Source of the DNA: Methanothrix sp.
GTDB taxonomy: Archaea > Halobacteriota > Methanosarcinia > Methanotrichales > Methanotrichaceae
Direction of reading: 5' to 3'
Length of the DNA stretch: 64,000 bases
Assembly (NCBI RefSeq): GCF_016706325.1
Contig: NZ_JADJJX010000001.1
Location: 1,116,001-1,180,000 of the forward strand
Part shown: positions 18,452 to 27,324 of the stretch, one piece after another
Layout of the letters: every line of letters starts with the position of its first letter
Numbering within the stretch: position 1 is the stretch's first letter
The notes under the pieces: generated by a model
What the model was told of the DNA's origin: nothing
Databases searched by the model: none
Seen by the model: only the letters and a program-made list of their open reading frames with translations
Program-made: the position numbers and the translations under genes

Positions 18452-19315
18452 CTAGGGTCCGAGCAGCTCCATCAGCACCCCTTGAATATCCTCCTCCGAT
18501 ACAACCCCGGATAATTCTCCCTCTGATCCCTTGATCGAATACTGCAGATCGTTCTTCAGGGCCAGATCCTTCATCCTCTGACTTGTATCAGCTGTGGGCT
18601 GGATGCAGCGGCAAACCAGATCAAAGGCAGAGCTATTGCCTGACTGGGCGACATTGAGGTTGAACTCCTTATACCCGCCGGCCAGGGGCATGATCGCCCC
18701 GCCACTGCCCAGGGCGGCAAGCTGCAGATCTCCCCCGCTCTCATCTACCAGGGTGAAGCTCTCTGCCGGCTGGCCACCGGATATGACATCGATGGTCTGC
18801 TCGATCCCCTCCTGCGGTCCGCACAGAGCAGGCCTTCCCATGGCCAAAACGAGATCCGTGCCCCTGGGGATCAGCATATAGCCCTTATAGGGTATGACCA
18901 GGCCGTCATAGCCCATGGGATAGGGCTGGATCCAGTGGAACTCAGACCAGGTGTTGTTGAAACGGGCCACACCCAGCCTCTCGATTCTGGTGGAATAGAG
19001 CTGACCTCCATAGAGCAGGCCGATGGATTGAGGTAGGGCAATCATGGCCGCATCGGTCAGGCTCTTCGATGCATTGAGGTCGATCCAGTATGCTATATCT
19101 GTGCTCTGTGGCGCCATCTCCAGGACATCTCTCAGCCCCTCGAAGCTCCACTCCACCAGGGTCCCCCTGACCCCAAAGGTCTCAGCGGGATCGACGCTTT
19201 TCGGCACAACAATCTGCTTCTCATCGGTGCCTAAGGGCAGATAGTAGGCGACTCCAGAGAGCACCATGAGAGTGCCAATGAGGATAGCAAAGGCCTTCTG
19301 ATTCATCATCATCAC
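18452..19315 (-). CDS. Membrane-anchored exported protein of unknown function
   Basis: A 287-residue protein with an N-terminal hydrophobic segment (about residues 7-27, FAILIGTLMVLSGVAYYL) that could be a signal anchor. The rest is predicted soluble and beta-rich, with no motif I recognise. There is one pair of close cysteines (VCRCIQP) near residue 240. It is in the same direction as the DHPS-like gene, with a gap of 13 bases, so may be cotranscribed. Confidence 0.65.
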   Translation of the reverse strand: MMMMNQKAFAILIGTLMVLSGVAYYLPLGTDEKQIVVPKSVDPAETFGVRGTLVEWSFEGLRDVLEMAPQSTDIAYWIDLNASKSLTDAAMIALPQSIGLLYGGQLYSTRIERLGVARFNNTWSEFHWIQPYPMGYDGLVIPYKGYMLIPRGTDLVLAMGRPALCGPQEGIEQTIDVISGGQPAESFTLVDESGGDLQLAALGSGGAIMPLAGGYKEFNLNVAQSGNSSAFDLVCRCIQPTADTSQRMKDLALKNDLQYSIKGSEGELSGVVSEEDIQGVLMELLGP

Positions 19316-19328
19316 TCGGTAATAATTA

Positions 19329-20780
19329 TTATTTAACCTTTCTCTGCCAGAGGGGCTCGTCCTGTATATAGCTCCGCCCTAGGGCCAAGGCGATCTCCGC
19401 CCGCTCCAGCTCCCGGCCCAGGTAGCCGGCATGGTCCAGCCTTCCCACCAATCCCTGCTCTATGAGGCTGTTGAGCACATCGCGCCCCCTCTCTCCGGCT
19501 ATGGTGATCCTGCCGTTGTCGGCCATGATCCTCCCCTCAGAGAGAAAGATCCTGAAGCTCCCGGCAGGGTCGGCCTGGAAGGGGTGCTCCGTTCCCGCCT
19601 CCACCACCTCCTGGGAGGGGGCAATTTCCTGAATCCTCCTCTTCTCCTTGAGGATCAGGAGGTCCAGGCCCAGGTCTTTGGGAGGGGTCTGGCGCTCTTT
19701 GGCCAGGAGCATCATCCTCGAGGCCACAGCCAGATCATGAACGGACCCTGCCGCCTTGGCGCTGTGCTCGGGGGTAAAGAGCAGTGAGGCCTCCACCTCT
19801 GCTGCCAGGGCGCTCAGCAGCAGATTGGCCCCTGGCCCGTCTCCATCCATGAGCTCAGTGACATTGCCCGCCCCGAAGAACAGGGGTATATCGGGATGGT
19901 CCCTGCGCAGGCGGATGTATCTTTCAATCGAGCAGGTCAGGCCCATCAGGGGAGGATCGAGAACCGGATCGGCGATGGCCTGAATGGAATAGCTCCTGGC
20001 CCTCTCCAGGTTCTCCTCTATGCTGATGGGTCCAGGCCCTGGTATGACCACTGCTGGTATGCCCTCTTCTGCCACCCTCCTTCCCACCTGGGGAAGGTTC
20101 TCTGCATTCAGGCTGAGTATCATGTCCGCCCCCGCCTCGATGCCGGCAAGGATCAGGTCCGGGCGGACGGCATCTATGCTTATGGGGAGTGCAGTGACGC
20201 CCTTGCCGTCTGGAGGGCTCTTCTGACACTGGAGGGGGTGGCATCTGTGGATGCTCCCAGGTCGATCAGGTCAGCCCCCTGCTCCTCGAAGTATCTGATC
20301 CTCTTCCCAAGAGCCCCATCATCGAGCCGGGTGGCATCGACGACCTCTGCTAAGACCTTCATCCGCGAGCTGCCCCCGATCTTGACCCCTCTGATGGTCA
20401 GCTGGCCGGGAGCCTCTGCCTCCAGCCTCTCCAGATCGGCCATCGCCTCCTGCCTTCTCTTTCCCTCCAGCAGGGCGCAGGCCGGAATGGTGGTGGAGAG
20501 CTCAACCTCATCCAGGCGAGGCAGGAGGGAGAGAAGATCTATGGCGTGCTTCGGTCCCAGGCGGATCTTTGTCTCCAGGATCCTCTCCGCCCCTCTGAAG
20601 TCAGCAGTTATAGCCCCGGGGGATCAGTATCAGATCGTATCCTCTGGGCCCTGCCCGGCAGAGCATCTCCGGGGTGATGAATGCTGCTACATCGACATCC
20701 AGCACCAGGACATCTGTGCCGCAAGCCGATTCTCTCACCAGATCACTGGCCAGATTTCCGGTGACGAGAAGGACCCTCAT
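19329..20780 (-). CDS. Dihydropteroate synthase-like protein, apparently with two compensating frameshifts
   Basis: The pieces form a continuous protein of the archaeal DHPS-like family (TIGR00284-like). N-terminal part, 20780 to about 20620: MRVLLVTGNLASDLV to LILIP. Middle part, about 20617-20214: GAITADFRGAERILETKI through VKIGGSSRMKVLAEV and GADLIDLG. C-terminal part, from about 20210: PDGKGVTALPISIDAVRPD, MILSLNAEN, and on to the end. The joins need one C fewer in a C5 run (20618-20622) and one C more near 20213. The total, 484 codons, is then normal. The barrel binds pterins in true DHPS; the archaeal role is unproven. Either sequencing errors or decay. Confidence 0.7.
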
Positions 20781-20832
20781 CTCCTGGGGCTGCCGCCCTC
20801 TCAGCCGCCCTTCTCCGCAAGAAGAGGGCTTC

Positions 20833-21222
20833 TCATCTCGCTCCGCAGTATCTCACCTCGTCCACATCCAGGGTGAGAGGCGTTCCCGGCTCAATGGAGG
20901 TGATCCTTCTCACCCTTCCCACTCCCACCAGCTGCAACTGCAGCCTTGCTGCCTGAGACTCCCTCTCCTCATAATAATACTCACCTGACTGGATGGTTCT
21001 ATGAGTTATGATCTGCAGGGCCTTTATGGTGGTGATGAGGCCGGTTGTACCGGGGACAACATCCATGGCACTGGAATCGGTGACGAAGAGTCTATCGCCT
21101 GGCTGGTGATCGTAGATGGCAATGAAGTTGTTCGGGCTCCTGATCTCCACCGTCCTCACCCTGGCGGCGAGAATCTCTTTTATCACATGTCTGGATAATC
21201 CTGTAAGGCTTGTGTAAATCAT
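20833..21222 (-). CDS. DUF473 family protein
   Basis: A 129-residue archaeal protein. Its N-terminus matches the DUF473 pattern (LTGLSRHVIKEI followed by RTVEIRSPNNFIAIYDH) and it contains the FVTDSSAMDVVPGTTGLI segment. No activity is known to me. It lies between the PAC2 gene and the DHPS-like gene, 6 bases after the PAC2 stop, so it is probably cotranscribed. Confidence 0.8.
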   Translation of the reverse strand: MIYTSLTGLSRHVIKEILAARVRTVEIRSPNNFIAIYDHQPGDRLFVTDSSAMDVVPGTTGLITTIKALQIITHRTIQSGEYYYEERESQAARLQLQLVGVGRVRRITSIEPGTPLTLDVDEVRYCGAR

Positions 21223-21228
21223 CTGGCA

Positions 21229-21972
21229 TCACCCGTACATTGGAAACTCTTTTGGCAGTTGTGTCTGCTGTTCCTCGGGCGCGGCCGCCTTCATCTGCTG
21301 GGCCAGTTGAGCCATCTGCACCTCGATCTCCTCTGCCTGCTCAGCCAGCTTGGCAGTATTCACCCCCAGGCCGTAGATCTTGTTGATGCTCTCAATGGCA
21401 GCAATCGCCGAGCGGGGGTCGGGCTCAGCTGATGCCGTCTCCCCCAGGAGGCAGACTGCAGGCAGATTTCTTATGCGGCACTCATTCATGATGCTGCCGG
21501 TAATTCCGGTGATGGTGCCGATCTCAAAGATCTCTGTAGTCCCTTTTATCTTATCGAGGAGGTCGTGCCTGCTCACTGCGCCGAAGACCCGGTTCTGGTC
21601 GTCCATCACTGTTATCCCTGCCAGGCAGATCAATTCCTGAGCATTGATGGACTCGGCCCAGGTCACTATCTCCTTTCCGATATCATAGGATGCCAGGGGG
21701 TGAACTGGGATATCGGCGGTGAGAACCACCACCTCCTTGCTCGCTTCCTCGTAGATGCGAACTGGCATATTCACCACCCCACCCAAGAGCACTGCCAGTG
21801 GCGGGAAGTATTTGGAGTTCATGGCTCCGATGTAGGTCATCTTCAACTCGTTGACTATGTACTGGCTGGCGATGTTCCCTACCAGGCCGATTCCCGGGAA
21901 GCCCTCAATTAAAATGGGGTTCTTGACAGTCAGCTTCTTCTCAAGGATGACCTGGACAATATCCTTCTCCAT
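21229..21972 (-). CDS. Proteasome assembly chaperone (PAC2) family protein
   Basis: 247 residues. The N-terminus ILIEGFPGIGLVGNIASQYIV is the COG2047/PAC2 signature. Other family features are FPPLAVLLGGVV and the central segment ELICLAGITV. The tail is a helical Gln-rich segment (about 205-240). In yeast PAC2 domains chaperone 20S proteasome assembly; an equivalent role in archaea is inferred from homology only. It starts 6-7 bases from the DUF473 operon partner. Confidence 0.85.
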   Translation of the reverse strand: MEKDIVQVILEKKLTVKNPILIEGFPGIGLVGNIASQYIVNELKMTYIGAMNSKYFPPLAVLLGGVVNMPVRIYEEASKEVVVLTADIPVHPLASYDIGKEIVTWAESINAQELICLAGITVMDDQNRVFGAVSRHDLLDKIKGTTEIFEIGTITGITGSIMNECRIRNLPAVCLLGETASAEPDPRSAIAAIESINKIYGLGVNTAKLAEQAEEIEVQMAQLAQQMKAAAPEEQQTQLPKEFPMYG

Positions 21973-22183
21973 GAGGGATAATGATATTTAATCTCAGATA
22001 AGCTATTCGCTTTGTGCCTCTGCCTCTCCTCTTTGAATGCCGCTTCAGCCCGAAGAACAATGCACCGGGGCATTAGAGCTTTGAGGATCTCTGCTCCGCC
22101 CTTCGCGATCCCACAAGTTAAAATAACGAATCCCCTATTGATGAGCATAGCGAAAAGCAAAAACGGGCAACCTGGGGTTGACA

Positions 22184-24265
22184 ATGGCGGAACTTATCAA
22201 TGATATTATAGATGGGGCGATATCGGCAGGCAGAACCTACCTCATGGAGAACGAGAGCAAAGCCATTCTGGAGGAGCTGGGGATATCCACCACCGGCTCC
22301 AGAGTGGCCAGGTCAGAGGAGGAGGCAGTGGAGATTTTCCTCTCCCTGGCCTCTCCTGTGGCCATGAAGGTCCTCTCCCCGGAGGTGGTCCATAAATCCG
22401 ATGCCGGTGGGGTCAAGCTCCATCTGGAGGGGGAGGATGCCGTCCGGCAGGCCTACCGGGAGATGATCAGCGCATTCCAGGGGAGGGCGGTGGAGGGAAT
22501 ATCAGTGCAGAGGATGGCCCCGCCGGGAATAGAGGCCATCGTGGGGGTGGCAAACGACCCCACCTTCGGCCCGGTTCTGATGTTCGGCCTGGGAGGGGTA
22601 TTCGTCGAGGTCCTGAAGGATGTCAGCTTCCGCTCCATTCCCATCACCCTCTCCGATGCCCAGGAGATGATCGAGGAGATCCGGGGATACACGCTGCTCA
22701 AGGGCAGCCGGGGCCACTCTGCTGATATCGAGGCTTTAGAAGAGCTCCTGATGAAGATATCGGATTTTGTGGCCTCAGAGCCGCGGGTCTGGGAGATGGA
22801 TCTGAACCCCGTCTTCCTCTATCCCCAGGGCTGCACAGCCGTCGATGCCCGCATCATCCTGGGGGAGCCCAGGCCCAGCCCTCCAGAAGAGAGAGAGGAG
22901 CAGGATCTGCATGACCTCTTCTATCCCCAGAGCATCGCCGTCATCGGGGCATCAGGGACTCCGGGAAAGCTGGGCTGGAATGTCTTCACCAATCTGGTCA
23001 GCCACAAGTTCAAGGGCATGCTCTATCCCATCAATCCGCGGGCAGAGGCGATCCATGGCATCAAGGCCTATCCCCGGATCAGTGCTGTGCCCGAGCCGGT
23101 GGATGTGGCCATCATCCTGGTCTCAGCGGACATGACAGCGGATGTGGTGGAGGAGTGCTGCCAGTGCGGCGTGCGCTATATCGTAGTCGAGTCGGCGGGC
23201 TTTGCCGAGCTCGGTCCGGAGGGCAAGAAGATCGAGCTGCAGATGAAAGAGATCGCCGATAGGTATGGGGTGAGGCTGCTGGGGCCGAACTGCTCGGGGA
23301 TCATCAACACCCACTGCAGCATGGTGCAGTCCATAGGGATTGTTGATGCCCTGAGCCAGGGCAATATCGGCCTGGTCTCCCAGGCGGGGGTCTGCGCTGC
23401 CGGTATGCTCTGGGGTCTGCGCCATATCATGGATTTCGGCATCATCGCCACCATCGGCAATAAGCTGGATATCAATGAGACCGATATCATGGAGGCAGTG
23501 AGCAGGGATGAGAACATCAATGTCATCTGCATGTATCTGGAGTCGGTGAAAGGGGGGAGGCGGTTCATAGACCAGGCGCGGCGGATCACCAGGGAGAAGC
23601 CCATGGTGGTGCTCAAGTCCGGCCGGACTGAGGCGGGAAAGAAGGCCGTGGCCTCCCATACTGCCTCCCTGGCCGGCAACGACCAGATCTATAGCGCCGT
23701 CTTCCGCCAGTCGGGGATCATCCGGGCGCGGGATTATGAGCATATGTTCAACCTGGCCCGGGCCATATCCAAGCAGCCCCTGCCCGATCGGGAGGGGGTG
23801 TTCATCATAACCTATGCCGGCTCCCTGGGGGTCATTGCCGCCGATGCCATCACCGACAATGGCATGCGCCTCTCCGAGCTGGATGAGCCCCTCAAGCAGA
23901 GGCTGAAGGAGCTTCTGCCCGACTATGTCTGCGGCATGAACCCGGTGGACTACACCTTCAGCCAGGATGCCAGGATTGTGAAGAGCACCATAGAGATCGG
24001 TGTGGAGAGCAGTGATGTGGGCAGCTTCATTGTCATCCTCCAGGCGGAGATCCTGGACAGCTATGTAGAGGCCTTAAAGAGCATCAACTACCAGGGAAAG
24101 CCCATCATCGCCTGTGTGGCCGGAAAGGAGTTTGAGATGCCCGGGGTGATAAAGATGGAGAAGGCAGGAATCCCGGTCTTCTCCACGCCTGAGCAGGTGG
24201 CAGATGCCCTGGGGGTCATGTACCAGCAACATAAGAGGATCACCAGGGCGAGGGGGAAGGATTGA
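22184..24265 (+). CDS. acd: ADP-forming acyl/acetyl-CoA synthetase, single-chain, ATP-grasp domain first
   Basis: The protein couples acyl-CoA hydrolysis and ADP phosphorylation, or the reverse. Residues about 10-225 are the ATP-grasp beta domain (VAMKVLSPEVVHKSDAGGVK). Residues about 245 onward are the CoA-binding Rossmann domain (SIAVIGASGTPGKLGWNVF). Then come succinyl-CoA-ligase-like domains with the catalytic His region (VASHTASLAGND) and the segment GLVSQAGVCAAGML. The usual order in many archaea is alpha then beta; here it is beta then alpha in one chain. I start at ATG 22184 rather than TTG 22178. The carboxylate specificity cannot be read from sequence. Confidence 0.87.
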   Translation: MAELINDIIDGAISAGRTYLMENESKAILEELGISTTGSRVARSEEEAVEIFLSLASPVAMKVLSPEVVHKSDAGGVKLHLEGEDAVRQAYREMISAFQGRAVEGISVQRMAPPGIEAIVGVANDPTFGPVLMFGLGGVFVEVLKDVSFRSIPITLSDAQEMIEEIRGYTLLKGSRGHSADIEALEELLMKISDFVASEPRVWEMDLNPVFLYPQGCTAVDARIILGEPRPSPPEEREEQDLHDLFYPQSIAVIGASGTPGKLGWNVFTNLVSHKFKGMLYPINPRAEAIHGIKAYPRISAVPEPVDVAIILVSADMTADVVEECCQCGVRYIVVESAGFAELGPEGKKIELQMKEIADRYGVRLLGPNCSGIINTHCSMVQSIGIVDALSQGNIGLVSQAGVCAAGMLWGLRHIMDFGIIATIGNKLDINETDIMEAVSRDENINVICMYLESVKGGRRFIDQARRITREKPMVVLKSGRTEAGKKAVASHTASLAGNDQIYSAVFRQSGIIRARDYEHMFNLARAISKQPLPDREGVFIITYAGSLGVIAADAITDNGMRLSELDEPLKQRLKELLPDYVCGMNPVDYTFSQDARIVKSTIEIGVESSDVGSFIVILQAEILDSYVEALKSINYQGKPIIACVAGKEFEMPGVIKMEKAGIPVFSTPEQVADALGVMYQQHKRITRARGKD

Positions 24266-24330
24266 GCAAAAGCAAATGGAAAAATTTAAGACCTTCCGGG
24301 GATGCTACAGATGATGGAGGTATCAGGAGA

Positions 24331-24936
24331 ATGGGATTTAAGTCTGTGGTAATGGGGCTGCTCCTGGTGGCCTGCCTGTCGGCGGCCGCCCTGGGCGCGG
24401 GCCCCTTGAATGCTGTTGCGCAATTTCCCGCCGAGGAGATGTCCGGAAGTGTGATCAAGCAGGAGGTTCAGGAGGGTTTCTCCAGCCTTGGAGGTGACCC
24501 CTCTCTGTCCTTCAGGAATGAGAGCCTGTTTTATACCGACAGGCAGACGGGGATGAGCCCCAATGCCGTCACAAAGGTGCCGGTCAGATATGCAGCAATA
24601 GCCGGGAACTGGTCCTTTTCCCTCACCGGGGCGGCTACCAGCCACCTCACCCTTAATCTGTACCAGAATCAGGATGCAGTATCGGGCTATGGCGTAATAA
24701 CCCAGAATGGGGCCATGGCTCAGGTCACTGCTGCCGGCACCATACTGGGGGATAGGGTGGCGCTGTTTGTGACCCCAGTGGCCAGCCAGAGCCTTTACCG
24801 TCTGAGCCTGACCATAACCCCGGGATCGCTGAACGGCGACTTCATCTACACCGCTCCGGGAGTGACCCAGCCGGGCGTCGCCTTCGGAAAGCTGCTGGCG
24901 GCTTCGCCGGCTGCGCCCGTTGCCCTGGGGGCATAG
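24331..24936 (+). CDS. Secreted protein, GNW-type beta-rich domain (paralogue A)
   Basis: A signal peptide (VVMGLLLVACLSAAALGAG) is followed by about 180 residues. A core runs SGNW-like, here AGNWSFSLTGAATSHLTLNL, then GYGVITQNG and TAAGTILGDRVALFV, ending LSLTITPGSLNGDFIY. The same spacing is seen in the products at 25100 and 31353. I see no catalytic motif. The start is ATG 24331 with AGGAGA directly upstream; an earlier start at 24262 would place charged residues before the signal. Confidence 0.65.
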   Translation: MGFKSVVMGLLLVACLSAAALGAGPLNAVAQFPAEEMSGSVIKQEVQEGFSSLGGDPSLSFRNESLFYTDRQTGMSPNAVTKVPVRYAAIAGNWSFSLTGAATSHLTLNLYQNQDAVSGYGVITQNGAMAQVTAAGTILGDRVALFVTPVASQSLYRLSLTITPGSLNGDFIYTAPGVTQPGVAFGKLLAASPAAPVALGA

Positions 24937-25099
24937 GGAGCTCCGGCCCGGCCAATCCGGGCTTCAAACAGCCCCGGGTCCTCTCCGCCCATCTATTTTT
25001 TCTTCTGGCGTATCTGTCCCCTTGATATCCTTGAAGCGATTGGTATATCATCTGAAGCCGGCATCATCTGCACAGAGGGGTCTAGGTGGTGATAGACAA

Positions 25100-25834
25100 T
25101 TGGTAAGAGCTGAATTTCCGATCGCCATTCTCCTCATTCTGATCCTCCTGGAGGGGGCGGCATCGCAGGGCTATTTGGGCACCGTCTCCACTGGCCGGGG
25201 GATTCTCTCCCCCATCACCGTGGGAATGGAGGAGGCATCAGGTGCCCAGCTCGGCCTGTCCGGAGGACTGAACCTCAGCGGGAACTGGTCGGTGGACCTG
25301 GCTGGCGGCGGGCCGCCCAGGCATCTGGACCTGGAGATGCTCCAGCAGCAAAGGCTGTTGATGGGCTGGGGGCAGATGCACTCAGAGGAGCGGAGCGGCA
25401 GCGTCACTGCCACCGGATCGGTGCGGGCGGATGGTCTGACGCTCTTTGTCCTGAATGAGGGCGAAGGGGAGCTCTTCCGGCTGGAGATGTCCGCCAGCGG
25501 GACGGCGATCTTTGGGGTATATGAGGCATCCTCCCCGGGGATGCCGATCGAATCGGGAACGGTGACCGGAAGGATGATCCTCTCTGCTCCTCAGGATCAG
25601 AGGATCGCAGCAATCAGCGCCGCCACCCTGCCGGCGGCGAGCTCCCCTTATGCCGGGGCGGTGAGAGATCTGGGAAGGGGCAGCCCCTCGGGGCGGATCA
25701 ATAAGAGCATCTACAAGGGCCAGAGCGCCGGTGCAGAGGGATCGGTCACTGCCGCCGGCCCATGGGCCTTGATGGATAGCTTCAATGGGAGAGATTGTGC
25801 AGGGAGGGCGGGGGAGAGGCGGATTGCGGGCTGA
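25100..25834 (+). CDS. Secreted protein, GNW-type beta-rich domain (paralogue B)
   Basis: After a signal peptide (AEFPIAILLILILLEGAAS) the protein has the same core as its neighbour: SGNWSVDLAGGGPPRHLDLEM, GWGQM, TATGSVRADGLTLFV, FRLEMSASGTAIFGVYE. A tail of about 60 residues follows. I start at TTG 25100, which has AGGTGGTGAT upstream; the open frame runs back to 24920 but that part overlaps paralogue A and lacks a signal. Product length 244. Confidence 0.6.
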   Translation: MVRAEFPIAILLILILLEGAASQGYLGTVSTGRGILSPITVGMEEASGAQLGLSGGLNLSGNWSVDLAGGGPPRHLDLEMLQQQRLLMGWGQMHSEERSGSVTATGSVRADGLTLFVLNEGEGELFRLEMSASGTAIFGVYEASSPGMPIESGTVTGRMILSAPQDQRIAAISAATLPAASSPYAGAVRDLGRGSPSGRINKSIYKGQSAGAEGSVTAAGPWALMDSFNGRDCAGRAGERRIAG

Positions 25835-25915
25835 TCTGGCTGCAAGGTCGCCGGCCCGATCATCGAGAATCTGCCCGACCAGAAGAGGGCTTTGGAAATA
25901 ATCAGGATTCTTCTC

Positions 25916-27253
25916 TTACATCTTTGCCCCGGCGCTGAACCTCTTCATCATCCTCTTCATGTTCATCTTGCCCATGCCCCCTCTCATCCCCTTGATCGCC
26001 TTCTGCATGGCCTGATGGGATTTGAGCAATTCCCTGACCAGCTCGGGCGGGGCGCCGCTCCCCTGGGATATGCGCTTGATGCGCGAGGCGGTGATGATCC
26101 TGGGGTCCTCCAGCTCTGCTGCCGTCATGGAGTCCATCACCACCCGGTATTTGTCCAGCCGGTCCTTGGTCATCTGGTACTCCTTGTCCGAGAGCTCAAT
26201 GCCCATCCCTCCCAGGGGGAGCATCTGCATGATCTGCTTCAGGGGGCCGAGCTTGTTCATGGCCTCCATCTGCTGATACATATCTTTGAGGGTGAACTTG
26301 CCCCGCATCAGGGACTCGACATCCACCTCCTGCTCAGTCTGCACCTCCTGGGCCCTTTCGATGAGGGTCTTGATGTCGCCCATCCCCAGCATTCTGGAGA
26401 TGAAGCGATCGGCCTCAAACCTCTCCAGGTCTGCAGGGGTCTCCCCGACGCCGATGAAGGCCACTGAGGTCTTGGTCTCCGCCACTGCTGAAAGGGCGCC
26501 GCCGCCCTTGGCAGTGCCATCCAGCTTGGTGATGATAACGCCAGTGATATTGACCGCCTCATTGAAGGCCCGTGCCTGCTCGCTCGCCTGCTGGCCCAAA
26601 GCGGCATCCATGACGAGCAGCTTCTGATCGGCATTGACCACGGCATGGATCTCCTTCATCTCCTGGATCAGCTCCCCCTCCAGGGCATGCCTGCCTGCAG
26701 TATCGACGATCCTGATATCGTACCTCTTGGTGGCCTCCAGGCCGTTTCGGGCTACGGCCGCAGCATCGGGGTTGCCCTTCTCTCCGTAGAAGAATATCCC
26801 CTGCCTCTCGCAGAGGGCCTTCAGCTGATCGTAGGCTCCCGCCCGGAAGGTGTCGGCGCATATGACTGCGGTGCGGAGGCCTTTCCTCTGGAAGAAGGTG
26901 GCCAGCTTGGCAGCAGTGGTGGTCTTTCCCGAGCCCTGCAGGCCCACCAGCATGATGTTCTGCTTTTTAAGGGGGATGTCTGCGCCCCGGCCCACCAGGT
27001 TGATCAGCTCCTGGTAGACGATGTTGATCACATGCTCGCGCGGGTTCATCCCCGGAGCGGGCTTCTCGTTCAGGGCTCTGGATTTGATGGTGTTGGAGAG
27101 CTGCATCACCAGCTTCACATTCACATCCGCCTGCAGGAGGGCGCGCTGGATCTCCCGCACTGCTTCATCTACCAGGGCTTTGTCGATCTTATTCGCTGAG
27201 GCAATCTTCTTTAAGGCATTGCGCAGCGATCCGCCTAAGTTGTCCAGGACCAT
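25916..27253 (-). CDS. srp54: Signal recognition particle protein Srp54
   Basis: 445 residues with the N, G and M domains. The GTPase G domain has the P-loop [20 protein letters not shown] (G3) and [11 protein letters not shown] (G4/insertion). The M domain ends in a Met-rich segment ([13 protein letters not shown]) that binds signal peptides and 7S RNA. It delivers nascent chains to the Sec translocon. The reading frame is intact and of normal length. Confidence 0.97.
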   Translation of the reverse strand: MVLDNLGGSLRNALKKIASANKIDKALVDEAVREIQRALLQADVNVKLVMQLSNTIKSRALNEKPAPGMNPREHVINIVYQELINLVGRGADIPLKKQNIMLVGLQGSGKTTTAAKLATFFQRKGLRTAVICADTFRAGAYDQLKALCERQGIFFYGEKGNPDAAAVARNGLEATKRYDIRIVDTAGRHALEGELIQEMKEIHAVVNADQKLLVMDAALGQQASEQARAFNEAVNITGVIITKLDGTAKGGGALSAVAETKTSVAFIGVGETPADLERFEADRFISRMLGMGDIKTLIERAQEVQTEQEVDVESLMRGKFTLKDMYQQMEAMNKLGPLKQIMQMLPLGGMGIELSDKEYQMTKDRLDKYRVVMDSMTAAELEDPRIITASRIKRISQGSGAPPELVRELLKSHQAMQKAIKGMRGGMGKMNMKRMMKRFSAGAKM

Positions 27254-27324
27254 AATGCTTCGAGATCAGGATGGTCCAGCAAGCCATATAAAATGTTCCT
27301 TGGATAATGAGCACATCTCCCCCT

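Noticed and set aside
23123..23743. A 206-codon minus-strand frame inside the acyl-CoA synthetase gene
   Set aside because: Antisense shadow of a clear, conserved gene with high GC codon third positions.
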